A stretch of 64,000 nt of DNA from an uncultured Prevotellaceae bacterium (GTDB lineage: Bacteria > Bacteroidota > Bacteroidia > Bacteroidales > Bacteroidaceae). Position numbers and translations under genes: made by a program. Under the pieces are notes generated by a model. It did no database searches. It worked only from the letters and a program-made list of their open reading frames with translations, and had not been told where the DNA came from. The stretch is taken from NCBI GenBank assembly GCA_946405695.1, contig CAMJIA010000001.1:1-64000 (forward strand), written 5' to 3'. Of the stretch, positions 10,201-18,324 are shown piece by piece (the first letter of the stretch is position 1; each line of letters opens with the position of its first letter).

Positions 10201-11005
10201 CATCACGGGTAGTGAGCTATGCAACCAGTTCAAGTCGAGCCACAATAGGAGCAAAACCAAGTTTGTGCTGATGACAGACACAGTGCTGACGCAGGAGACC
10301 ATGAGCGACCAAAATATTACATTGGCTGCCGACGACTACCTTGCCAAGCCATTCAACGTCCAGGAAGCCGTCATGCGCTTTAACAAGGTGATGGGTCTGG
10401 CTCCCATTGAGATTAACCAGAACGTCATAGAAGGTAAGGAGACACGTATGCTTGAGGGACAGAACGCCAGTATGACTACTGCCACCATGAGTTTTGAGGA
10501 CCTCAACAAGATGAATATCTCCAGCAACCAAGAATATGATAAAGAGCAGGAGGCTCCCGCCACTCAAGAAGAGCAAGAGGCTCCTGAAACTGTTGTTGCT
10601 CCAGAACAACCCAACATTCTGGCTAAGTACTATGACGACAAGACCATTGGCGACTACTCTATGAACAACGTCATGGATCAGCAGCTGATGCGTAATGTTG
10701 AACAGTTCGTCCTGCAAAATATGAGTCGTGGACAGATCAGTCTGGAAGACATGGCTTCTGCCATGGGAATGGGACGTGTTCCGTTCTTCCACAAAATACG
10801 CGCCATCACCACCAAGACACCTGCTGAGATTGTCCGCGAGATACGTCTGAAACATGCATGTACGCTACTCATCAACACGAATATCAACCTGAACGAGTTG
10901 GCACTGAACGTAGGTTTCATGACGGCCGAGAACTTCAGCAACATCTTTAAGGACAAGTACGGTATGCCCCCCTTGGAGTACCGACTAAAGAATAAACGCT
11001 CATGA
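7232..11005 (+). CDS. propeller-domain hybrid sensor/AraC regulator with degenerate kinase and receiver
   Basis: This 1257-residue protein has the layout of Bacteroidetes hybrid two-component systems. An N-terminal signal/anchor leads into many periplasmic beta-propeller repeats (DSRGYIWLGT, DRKGNIWIGT, DSRGLLWIGT), a Y_Y_Y domain, a membrane helix near 783-806, a short linker, a receiver-like domain (about 934-1053) and a C-terminal AraC helix-turn-helix (about 1145-1257). Key signalling residues are missing. The histidine of the dimerisation helix is Asp836 (SDELRQPM), no ATP-binding kinase domain exists, and the receiver's phospho-acceptor Asp is Lys984, though the YLAKPF lysine remains. 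It may act by direct conformational signalling. ATG 7232 is chosen for the signal anchor. It overlaps the next gene by ATGA. Confidence 0.88.
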   Translation: MKILKRLLIILMLALPMAAAGVYLFKTLDAHNGLTISQINCILKDSRGYIWLGTPAGLYRYDGYTFHNFQCNSQDGSSLPDSYIISIQETLEGTLWVETAAGFCVYHPQGENFERDMKQVYGRMGIEGTPNVVYIDSHKNFWAAIPNKGVVAYNMQQQLLYEFGYTDDSHGVPQGVITSISECRDGALIVYEDGRIVCCDVMHQQHTVWKTDFIAQQHLRRSATLKAFADQMDNIWLYGQGTLMLYNKSTNTWNTTIGDQLGMTGNSTDHSVNGMAGDRKGNIWIGTDRNGLIRANVNTLAMEPVAPRGANNQAQGLTQEVIGIQSVYIDDTDLLWVGTEKSGLAFYGDNIYKFKSLLNGDITAIAEDKDGKIWYGTGDKGIIDYDGPLASHKVTCMTTTPDGSLWVGSKQNGITRIKNGSSTFYSAARDSLKTLIDDHINALSCDKTGNLWIATNGGLQVYNPKMNTFSSYTRENGMLNTNNITSLFYGTNNNLLIGTAEGLVVLNLSTREKTVLTGNFSNMKSFTNNYITQIYEDSRGLLWIGTREGINILNPVNDELSLLTEKDGLCNNSICGIAEDKNHSIWITTSNGVSRIVVQRNHEDETFNYGLYNYSINDGLQSNEFNMGSILTKKNGEVLFGGLFGVNWVRHSTKDEQASLPRVMLTQLFVGEQEILTGVNYDGNIILPQALNESNKIELLNSQNTITIKFAAGNYNQGERLQFMYWMEGLDNDWRNGDALLHGVRFNHLGSGDFKLHVKAMSADGAVSNQERILEIHIDRPWWLSWWMLTFYVIILIIIVVIWRYGINKYKKAWKKRHTVIEELTRQREEIKLASDELRQPMARMTTIIGDMSMKEQTLEGREQLNSLHFQLLQIITRISEMQSTLENPEKKAESTAKDRLELNEEGEIELAVTTGQQLALDIKPIRFEGQTQKFCVVFIDNNREFLHFMRAHLCEIYDFHVYDNIKDALPDIDTLKADLIVCKHNMGDSITGSELCNQFKSSHNRSKTKFVLMTDTVLTQETMSDQNITLAADDYLAKPFNVQEAVMRFNKVMGLAPIEINQNVIEGKETRMLEGQNASMTTATMSFEDLNKMNISSNQEYDKEQEAPATQEEQEAPETVVAPEQPNILAKYYDDKTIGDYSMNNVMDQQLMRNVEQFVLQNMSRGQISLEDMASAMGMGRVPFFHKIRAITTKTPAEIVREIRLKHACTLLINTNINLNELALNVGFMTAENFSNIFKDKYGMPPLEYRLKNKRS

Positions 11006-12264
11006 CACTAAGACATATTCTTGCAACACTGACTGTTGCAATGAGCATGACATGCTCGGCACAGATTAGCGATTCTGTGATTGTTTACACATTACGTCAA
11101 AACGGTATCCGCTTTACGGATAACAATAGCGTCACCCTGCTGATGTCAGGTCAGGAGAAGTTTGATGATATGTTTCATGCCATCCGTCAGGCCAAGAGCA
11201 GCATCCATCTGGAATACTTCAACTTCCGTAACGACTCGATAGCATTCCTGTTGTTCGATCTGTTGCGCGAGAAGTGCAAAGAAGGTGTCGAGGTACGTGC
11301 CATGTTCGATGGTTTCGGCAACGACTCCAACAACCAGCCCCTGAAGAAACGCCATCTGGAGCCCCTGCGTGAGGCTGGCATAGAGATTGTAGAGTACTCC
11401 CCCATCCGCTTTCCGTGGGTGAACCACATCTACGGCCGCGATCACCGCAAGATTGTGGTAATCGACGGCAAGATTGCCTATACTGGAGGCATGAATGTTG
11501 CTGACTATTATATTAAAGGAACAGAACAAGTAGGCGAATGGCGTGACATGCACTGCCGCATAGAAGGCGACGCAGTCAACGAGTTGCAAAGCATCTTCCT
11601 CAGGATATGGAACCGCACGACAGGCCAGAACGTTGGAGGCATGAAATACTACAATGGTGGCACACTGACCCGTTTCGAAGGGCTGAAACCTGATACTACC
11701 AGCACACGTGGCAACAAAATGATAGGCATCATCAATCGTGAACCTGGCGTAACACCTAAGATTATGCGTACCTTCTATATCAATGCCATCGATCAGGCCG
11801 AGGACTCTATTCACATCATCAACCCCTACTTCACGTTGATACCATCTGTTACGAAAGCCCTGACACGAGCTCTCCGACGTGGTGTGAAGGTAGAGATTAT
11901 GCTGTCGTCAAAGAGTGATATTCCCCTGACCCCCGACTGCGCCTTGTATCAGGCTCACAAATTGATGAAGCGTGGTGCCATCGTATGGCTGTACATGCCA
12001 GGCTTCCACCATTCCAAGATTATGATGGTCGACGGACAGTACTGCACCGTGGGCAGCACCAACCTGGATGCACGCAGTCTGAAATGTGACTTTGAGGAAA
12101 ACGCTGTCATCGTAGACAAGCGGACAACCCGTGAACTCGATGATATGTTCTGGCGCGACAAACAGCAAAGCTTCCAATTGACGGAAGAGTCTTGGAATGA
12201 GATTCGAACAGGATGGGAGAAGTTCCGTGGTTGGTTTGCCCACCTACTTCAGCCATTCCTTTAA
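11002..12264 (+). CDS. phospholipase D-superfamily protein, cardiolipin-synthase-like
   Basis: A 420-residue protein with two HKD catalytic motifs: HRKIVVIDG at about residue 148 and HSKIMMVDG at about 337, each followed by the usual GG/GS-N element. This is the cardiolipin synthase layout, which joins two phosphatidylglycerols or makes related lipids. Instead of the usual N-terminal membrane helices it has a cleavable-looking signal peptide (ending in CSAQ), so an exported phospholipase or nuclease-like role is an alternative. Its ATG overlaps the stop of the propeller regulator (ATGA), implying translational coupling. Its end overlaps the convergent TPR gene by 4 nt. Confidence 0.85.
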   Translation: MTLRHILATLTVAMSMTCSAQISDSVIVYTLRQNGIRFTDNNSVTLLMSGQEKFDDMFHAIRQAKSSIHLEYFNFRNDSIAFLLFDLLREKCKEGVEVRAMFDGFGNDSNNQPLKKRHLEPLREAGIEIVEYSPIRFPWVNHIYGRDHRKIVVIDGKIAYTGGMNVADYYIKGTEQVGEWRDMHCRIEGDAVNELQSIFLRIWNRTTGQNVGGMKYYNGGTLTRFEGLKPDTTSTRGNKMIGIINREPGVTPKIMRTFYINAIDQAEDSIHIINPYFTLIPSVTKALTRALRRGVKVEIMLSSKSDIPLTPDCALYQAHKLMKRGAIVWLYMPGFHHSKIMMVDGQYCTVGSTNLDARSLKCDFEENAVIVDKRTTRELDDMFWRDKQQSFQLTEESWNEIRTGWEKFRGWFAHLLQPFL

Positions 12265-14390
12265 ACAAGTGATAGCATCATATTGATTTCTACATCGTTA
12301 ATCCCACGGTTCTTCAGCCATTCAATATCAAAAAAGTCTGCCTGAAGGGCTGTTCCTTGCTGGTATCGTTGGCTATACTGTCGGAACAATTCTGACGCGC
12401 GACCAACCTGTCCTTGCAGCCACAGACAGTAGCCATAATTCTTCAAATCGTCGTCTTTCTGTTGTTCACAACCAAGTAACTGCTCATAGATATTGGATGC
12501 CTGTTCTAGCTTACCCTGACAAGTCAGTGTCCATGCCAACACACGGTTCACTGCATCGTTGTCGGGCTGTTCGTAGTTCAGGCGGTAAAGCGGTTTCAGT
12601 GCCTCCTCATAACGCTCCAACTGCACCAGGCAGATAGCAACATACAATTGGTTGCTAGCCTTCTCAGGATAACACTCCGTCAGTTGTTCAAACCACGCCA
12701 GTGCCTCCTCATAACGACCTTGATCATAGAGCTGGCGTCCTTTACCCAACAAAGCCCTCTCATGTCGCGGATTGAGTTGCAAAGCATGGTCGTAGTCTTG
12801 CGTCCACAGATAATACTGCAAATCACGGCAAGACACTGCGAAAGTCTGCAGCAAGCGCTGGGCAGCACGATTCATCTGGTGTTTCTTCAACTGTCGCACA
12901 ATCTGCACCTTATATTTCTCTATAGGGGTATCACGCAGCAGTGCTAGCGAGAAGAAGTCACAACCACCCATCTCGCCTACGGCAGCATCGAAAGGATTCG
13001 CCAGTTCCGCACGATGAGGGTACAGACGGAAGAAACGATAGACATCCATCAGGTAGAGGCGGCGTTCCAAGGCTACAGAAGGTTCAATAGGTTCACCCAA
13101 CTCATCTGAAGAAAATTCGCCACCCTGAAGCATCTCACGCACCTGCTGAGGCAATTGGTTTATCACATCGTGGATAGCAACAACAAAAGAATACTTGTCG
13201 CTATTACAGAACACATTGGCCGCAAAAACCTTGTTCAGAAGATAAAGGTTCTTTGAATCGGTCATATACTGTGCAATATCAGGATGCTGAGCATAAAACG
13301 GTACCAGCCAGTTACTGATGTCATAAAAGAATGGATAGCGCTTAATCTGAGAGAAGCCATGGTAGAACACGTCGACTCCTTCCTTCTGCATGTCTTGCAT
13401 ACGCCGCATAGAATTCTCTAAATGTTCTATACGTTCCTCAGAGACTTCGGGGTGGAGCACTTCTTCCAATCGTTCTTCCTCCGTTTCCATGTCATTCGCC
13501 ATCATATTGGACGAGCTCTTCAACAGATCAGGCATAATCTCTTTCTGGATGGTACGACTGTCCTTCTCTTCGTTCATACAATAGATGAGCTGTATCTGCA
13601 GTTCGGTAAGCTCCTGACACACTTGCTCAGACTGCAGCAGTGTCGTCAGCAGTTCGCGCTGCTCCGGATATACCTTACGATAGCTATCGGAAGCCGACAA
13701 TGCCCACCCTACCAGTGCACGCTGGCGTACGGCCTCATCCCGTGACAGCCGGTAAACCTCTGTTAGCATACGGAACTTAGCCATATCAAACTGGTTGAGC
13801 AACGACAAGGTAACTGCAGCCACTAACAGTTGCTGATCAATACTGTCTATTGTCGGCGATGTCAACATCTCGACGAACTTGTTTCCCACGCCATCAGACC
13901 ACTGACGGGACGTCAACACATATTCGAACAGTTGGTTCATCTGCTGCTGGTGGTCTTTATACAGAGCTACACTCTTAGTCTTCCGTTTATCGTCGGGTTC
14001 CAACTGGAGCATAGCAACATTGCTAACAAAACCCTCCATCTCCTGACGGATAGCCGCCAACGACCAGTCGCGCTGTCCTTGACGCACACGGGTATAGAGG
14101 CTATTCTGATAGGGCGAAGCTTTCATGCGGTGAAAGTGAACAACATTGGCATATAGCACATATACCCGTTGCAGTAGCCGTTGATAAAGGTCTGCACGCT
14201 GCGGATCATCACCGTCCTGAAGCCAGTAGCCCTCCATGCGACTGTAGTCCTCACGCACCTCAACCAGTTTCTCGGAAGTACGCTGTTCTGGCCATGCCGC
14301 CAAATAGTTCTCCATATTGCGGATAGCCCAGCCACAGTTACCTACCTGCAAGGCTTCATCAACCAGTTTCAGACTCTCATTTATTGCCAT
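12261..14390 (-). CDS. TPR-repeat protein, large, function unknown
   Basis: A 709-residue, mostly helical cytosolic protein without a signal peptide. Tetratricopeptide repeats are clear in the C-terminal third (for example GKGRQLYDQGRYEEALAWFE, a pattern repeated to the end), and the N-terminal part looks like more divergent helical repeats. TPR arrays mediate protein contacts; no enzymatic motif is seen. In-frame starts lie at 14399 and 14390; I prefer the latter (MAINESLKL) because the helical repeat begins there. It overlaps the end of the upstream solute-binding lipoprotein gene, so the two are probably coupled. Confidence 0.78.
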   Translation of the reverse strand: MAINESLKLVDEALQVGNCGWAIRNMENYLAAWPEQRTSEKLVEVREDYSRMEGYWLQDGDDPQRADLYQRLLQRVYVLYANVVHFHRMKASPYQNSLYTRVRQGQRDWSLAAIRQEMEGFVSNVAMLQLEPDDKRKTKSVALYKDHQQQMNQLFEYVLTSRQWSDGVGNKFVEMLTSPTIDSIDQQLLVAAVTLSLLNQFDMAKFRMLTEVYRLSRDEAVRQRALVGWALSASDSYRKVYPEQRELLTTLLQSEQVCQELTELQIQLIYCMNEEKDSRTIQKEIMPDLLKSSSNMMANDMETEEERLEEVLHPEVSEERIEHLENSMRRMQDMQKEGVDVFYHGFSQIKRYPFFYDISNWLVPFYAQHPDIAQYMTDSKNLYLLNKVFAANVFCNSDKYSFVVAIHDVINQLPQQVREMLQGGEFSSDELGEPIEPSVALERRLYLMDVYRFFRLYPHRAELANPFDAAVGEMGGCDFFSLALLRDTPIEKYKVQIVRQLKKHQMNRAAQRLLQTFAVSCRDLQYYLWTQDYDHALQLNPRHERALLGKGRQLYDQGRYEEALAWFEQLTECYPEKASNQLYVAICLVQLERYEEALKPLYRLNYEQPDNDAVNRVLAWTLTCQGKLEQASNIYEQLLGCEQQKDDDLKNYGYCLWLQGQVGRASELFRQYSQRYQQGTALQADFFDIEWLKNRGINDVEINMMLSLV

Positions 14391-15333
14391 TGCGTGCATT
14401 GGTCTTTAGTGTATCAATTTTCTGCAGCCACTGCTCTACATAGACGACATCCTGCTGACGGGGACCACGGGCATGAACATAACGAATGTCCTGTGGTATC
14501 GAATCTACGAGTTGCGATTTTACCTTATAACGCTCAATGAGCACATTTCTGTAATAGGTTATTCCATATTTATTTATGGAATCAGAAGCTTGGTTGTACG
14601 CTTGCGTAAACAACGCCAATTGCTTACCACGAGCCTGACGACGCATCTCCTGCTCACGGAAAGCCAGCACACCCAACTGAAGCTTCACAGAACGAGAGTC
14701 TAAGATGACAGGATTCTTCATCAGACGAGCCTGCGTAGCTTGTGGTTCCGGCAACCACAGTGCATCAATCTCATTGTTCTGTAACATCTGCACCCGGACG
14801 TTCAAATCGTTTATCTGAACCTTAAACACCTGATCAGAAGCCAGCTTCACTGAGTCGCGAGCACGGTCGGTCAACAGATCGGTAGCAGAAAAACGCGTCA
14901 TTGCCACCATCTTATCATCTAACTGTTTCAGTTGGTGAATACGGGCATTGCGGTTGGTCACCAGTTGCCAATAGGCATTGGTGGCTGCCACATATCGCAT
15001 CTTCAAGCCCTGTTTTTCCATACGCTTGGCACGCACTAAGTCGGTAACCACACCCTCTACCCTGCCACGCATCATAGCAGTATCGCAGTCCATCTGAGCA
15101 TTGTAAAACTTCAATCGGACGCCGCCATTCAAGGTATCAAAGAGTTGATAATATTGCGCCACATACAAGGGCAGGCAGTCCAACGTAGGCATTACAGCAA
15201 CCTTCAGTGCCGCCGAGTCTTTACGCATAGCCTCACGACGTTGTTCTCGCGTAATACGCTTCGTCTCCTCATACGACTGTCCGCATGCCACCAAAAACAG
15301 CAGAGCGGTTATTATTGGAACTAATTTCTTCAT
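14377..15333 (-). CDS. periplasmic solute-binding-like lipoprotein
   Basis: A 318-residue lipoprotein (lipobox LVAC, Cys17). The mature part (KVAVMPTLDCLPLYVAQ) resembles the SsuA/TauA/THI5-like substrate-binding fold: a start on the binding cleft, a hinge near the middle and NEIDALWLPEPQATQA, where such proteins have the motif leading to the second lobe. No ABC permease or ATPase is adjacent, and the coupled partner is the TPR protein, so transport is not certain; it could be a sensor or lipid-associated protein. It is divergent from radA across a 106-nt promoter spacer. Confidence 0.7.
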   Translation of the reverse strand: MKKLVPIITALLFLVACGQSYEETKRITREQRREAMRKDSAALKVAVMPTLDCLPLYVAQYYQLFDTLNGGVRLKFYNAQMDCDTAMMRGRVEGVVTDLVRAKRMEKQGLKMRYVAATNAYWQLVTNRNARIHQLKQLDDKMVAMTRFSATDLLTDRARDSVKLASDQVFKVQINDLNVRVQMLQNNEIDALWLPEPQATQARLMKNPVILDSRSVKLQLGVLAFREQEMRRQARGKQLALFTQAYNQASDSINKYGITYYRNVLIERYKVKSQLVDSIPQDIRYVHARGPRQQDVVYVEQWLQKIDTLKTNARNGNK

Positions 15334-15342
15334 ATTGATTGC

Positions 15343-15438
15343 AAAATTACGAAATAATTATGAATTATGCATTATGTCATCGATAAAAATCACTTTGCTT
15401 GCAAAGAATTATGAATTATTTTGTAACTTTGCAAGCAA
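15343..15438. promoter_or_regulatory. divergent promoter element, repeat family copy
   Basis: Between the divergent lipoprotein gene and radA. It contains a minus-strand CAAAATTA (-7), a TGTCATCGATAAAAATC block, an inverted CTTTGCTTGCAAAG and a plus-strand TAACTTTG just before radA. About 80% of the stretch matches the spacer at 36913-37018 by eye. Confidence 0.6.
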
Positions 15439-15439
15439 T

Positions 15440-16849
15440 ATGGCAAAGGAAAAAATCATGTACGTCTGCGACAACTGCGGACAGGAGTCAGCCAAATGGA
15501 TAGGCAAATGCCCCGCCTGCGGCCAATGGAATACGTTCAAGGAAATCAAGGTGGTCAGTTCCTCCCCAAAGTTAGGAGAGACGAGAAAGGGCCTGAGCAA
15601 AGGTACTTCCGCACAATCTTCAGCATTGGCTACTGGCAAGGTGCTACGACTGAAAGATATCTCGTCGCACGATGACCCACGCATCGATTTGCACGATGCT
15701 GAGTTGAACCGAGTACTGGGCGGTGGATTGGTGCCTGGCAGCATTGTGCTGTTGGGTGGCGAACCTGGCATCGGCAAGTCGACGTTGTCGTTGCAGACCA
15801 TGCTCCAACTGACAGACAAGAAGGTATTATACGTCAGCGGCGAGGAGAGCGCCCACCAGCTAAAGATGCGCGCAGAGAGATTAGCGGCCAGTGGTTCCCT
15901 CGCTGACGACAATTTCTTACTGCTCTGCGAAAATTCACTGGAAGCCATCTTTGACCATATTAAAGATGTACAGCCCGAAGTGGTAGTCATCGACTCCATA
16001 CAGACCATTTCTACAGAAGATGTGGAGTCGAGCGCTGGTTCCATCGCACAGGTTCGCGAGTGTGCTTCCGCCCTACTCCGTTTTGCCAAGACCAGTGGTG
16101 TACCTGTCATCTTGATAGGTCACATCACCAAGGAGGGCACGTTGGCTGGTCCCAAGATTCTGGAGCATATCGTCGATACGGTCATCCAGTTTGAGGGCGA
16201 CCAACATTATATGTACCGCATCCTGCGAAGCATTAAGAACCGCTTCGGTTCCACATCAGAACTGGGCATCTACGAGATGCAACAGACGGGTTTGCGCCAG
16301 GTTAGCAACCCCTCAGAACTATTATTAACAGACAACCACGACGGGCTCAGCGGTGTAGCCATCTCGAGTGCCATAGAGGGCGTGCGCCCCTTCCTAGTAG
16401 AGACACAGGCGCTGGTGTCATCAGCAGCCTACGGAACACCTCAGCGCTCAGCAACGGGCTTTGACCAGCGTCGTCTGAATATGCTGCTGGCTGTCTTAGA
16501 GAAGCGCGTCGGTTTCAAACTAATGCAGAAAGACGTCTTCCTGAATATTGCAGGCGGTCTGCGTGTTACCGATATGGCGATGGACCTCTCTGTTATTGCC
16601 GCCGTATTGTCGAGCAACGTAGACACTCCCATTGAAGAGGGCTGGTGCATGGCAGGCGAAGTAGGACTCTCTGGCGAAGTACGCCCCGTAGCTCGTATCG
16701 AACAGCGCATCAGTGAGGCCGAGAAGCTGGGCTTCCAGCATATTATCATACCCAAATACAACCTCAGCGGCCTTAACCGCAAGAAGTTTAACATCGAACT
16801 CGTTCCCGTCCGCAAGGTCGAAGAAGCACTTAGAGCATTATTTGGATAA
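15440..16849 (+). CDS. radA: DNA repair protein RadA
   Basis: A 469-residue RecA-like ATPase that helps process recombination intermediates (branch migration). It carries the N-terminal C4 zinc finger (CDNCGQ...CPACGQW), Walker A GGEPGIGKST, Walker B-like VVIDSIQT, the RadA-specific KNRFGSTSE motif and a C-terminal Lon-protease-like domain. Length is typical. The frame runs upstream to 15335, but those residues come from the repeat-family promoter spacer; the zinc-finger start at 15440 fits the family. Confidence 0.96.
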   Translation: MAKEKIMYVCDNCGQESAKWIGKCPACGQWNTFKEIKVVSSSPKLGETRKGLSKGTSAQSSALATGKVLRLKDISSHDDPRIDLHDAELNRVLGGGLVPGSIVLLGGEPGIGKSTLSLQTMLQLTDKKVLYVSGEESAHQLKMRAERLAASGSLADDNFLLLCENSLEAIFDHIKDVQPEVVVIDSIQTISTEDVESSAGSIAQVRECASALLRFAKTSGVPVILIGHITKEGTLAGPKILEHIVDTVIQFEGDQHYMYRILRSIKNRFGSTSELGIYEMQQTGLRQVSNPSELLLTDNHDGLSGVAISSAIEGVRPFLVETQALVSSAAYGTPQRSATGFDQRRLNMLLAVLEKRVGFKLMQKDVFLNIAGGLRVTDMAMDLSVIAAVLSSNVDTPIEEGWCMAGEVGLSGEVRPVARIEQRISEAEKLGFQHIIIPKYNLSGLNRKKFNIELVPVRKVEEALRALFG

Positions 16850-16850
16850 A

Positions 16851-17504
16851 ATGAAAGACTCAGTATTGATATTAAGCGGTGGCGTAGACAGTGTCACCTT
16901 GTTATATGACGAACAGGAGCGTATCGCTTTGGCCATCTCGTTCGACTACGGTTCTAAGCACAACAAACGGGAAATTCCGTTTGCCCAATGGCACTGCAAA
17001 CAGCTAGGAATCAAACACATAACCATCCCCCTTGACTTTATGACCAAGTATTTCGTTAGTTCGCTGCTGGAAGGTGGCGAGGAGATTCCCGAGGGTCATT
17101 ACGCAGACGACAACATGAAATCTACCGTCGTTCCCTTCAGAAATGGCATAATGCTGTCTATTGCCGTAGGTATCGCAGAAAGCAATGGACTAAAATATGT
17201 TATGATGGCCAATCATGGTGGCGACCACACCATCTACCCCGACTGTCGTCCAGAGTTTGTTGATGCCTTTGATCAGGCTGCTAGCGCTGGAACTTATATC
17301 AATGTCCACCTACGCTCACCTTACACCAATATCACCAAGGCCGATATCGCCCGTCGTGGTAAGGCATTGGGCATCGACTATTCAAAGACATGGTCGTGCT
17401 ACAAGGGAGGCGAGAAACACTGCGGCAAATGCGGTACGTGTGTAGAGCGTCGCGAGGCCTTCAACCTGGCAGGTATTGACGATCAGACACAGTACGAAGA
17501 ATAA
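16851..17504 (+). CDS. queC: 7-cyano-7-deazaguanine synthase
   Basis: A 217-residue ATP-dependent enzyme that turns 7-carboxy-7-deazaguanine into preQ0 in the queuosine tRNA-modification pathway. The PP-loop LSGGVDSVTLLY is at residues 7-18 and the zinc site CYKGGEKHCGKCGTC near the C-terminus. It begins one base after the radA stop and is probably co-transcribed with it. No other queuosine gene is adjacent. Alternative deazaguanine roles (DNA modification) are unlikely without dpd genes. Confidence 0.94.
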   Translation: MKDSVLILSGGVDSVTLLYDEQERIALAISFDYGSKHNKREIPFAQWHCKQLGIKHITIPLDFMTKYFVSSLLEGGEEIPEGHYADDNMKSTVVPFRNGIMLSIAVGIAESNGLKYVMMANHGGDHTIYPDCRPEFVDAFDQAASAGTYINVHLRSPYTNITKADIARRGKALGIDYSKTWSCYKGGEKHCGKCGTCVERREAFNLAGIDDQTQYEE

Positions 17505-17574
17505 CAGATAGTAACTTTTATAGCACAATATAACAAATTGTATTCCAATAAGTTATAACTGATATTTTTATCTT

Positions 17575-18129
17575 TTACTTCACAACCCAATAACCATTCT
17601 TATTGGCACCTACACGTTCCAATACACCTTTCTTGCGCAAAGAAGCCAAAATTTTGTTGATTCCAGCCTCAGAAAGATGGGCTTTTTGGCTCAAATCAGC
17701 AATGGTTAAGTGCGAATCGTTGGCTAAAAGCGACACAATACGCTGTTCGGAGGCACTCAAACGCAGAGATGGCGTCTTATTCTCTACTGTTTTAACATTT
17801 TTATTCTCTACTTTTGAAGGCTTTTGTTCTTCCTTTTTATTCTTTACTTTACCCTCTATTTTATTCCTTACTCCCCATTCTATTTTATTCTGTATTTTTT
17901 GTTCTACCTCCTGGTGAACGGTTTCCTGTAAAGCATGCAAGATATAGGTAATAAACGCAGTTCCATCGGCACTTTCAGGTATAGAAGAGGTAGAATCCGA
18001 TGTGTTTTCGTCCCGTTTCATCGAAAAATCATCGATTTCATCAAGCGCACGCAGTATTCCTGCTTGCGAAGCAATTTCAGAGACCAAACGCAGTATCTCT
18101 GGTGTGAGTCGGAAAGGTGGCAAGTACAT
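17575..18129 (-). CDS. Fic-derived protein lacking the catalytic core, C-terminal winged helix
   Basis: A 184-residue protein with an intact reading frame. The first 30 residues (PPFRLTPEILRLVSEIA) match the start of the common Fic-family AMPylator subclass. Residues around 54-72 (DGTAFITYILHALQETV) match the helix that follows the Fic core in that subclass. The roughly 190 residues that should lie between, including HPFxDGNGR, are absent. A Lys/Asn/Glu-rich low-complexity linker with repeated NKIE-type units leads to a C-terminal winged helix (about 120-184, ASEQRIVSLLANDSHLTIADLS). It therefore cannot AMPylate and may be a DNA-binding remnant or a decaying gene. Confidence 0.7.
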   Translation of the reverse strand: MYLPPFRLTPEILRLVSEIASQAGILRALDEIDDFSMKRDENTSDSTSSIPESADGTAFITYILHALQETVHQEVEQKIQNKIEWGVRNKIEGKVKNKKEEQKPSKVENKNVKTVENKTPSLRLSASEQRIVSLLANDSHLTIADLSQKAHLSEAGINKILASLRKKGVLERVGANKNGYWVVK

Positions 18130-18324
18130 GTCTTATTCTATATATTATTCTGCCGCAAAGATACAAATAAACCACCAAACTGCCAAACAATTATAGAATA
18201 AAATGATTTCTTAACCACAATTCGCCTATTTCGCAATTTTTTCGTAACATTTTTGGTTTTTGTGTGCTACATTCATAAAAAAGATGTACCTTTGCATCAG
18301 CTAACTAACTTATCAACGACAAGT

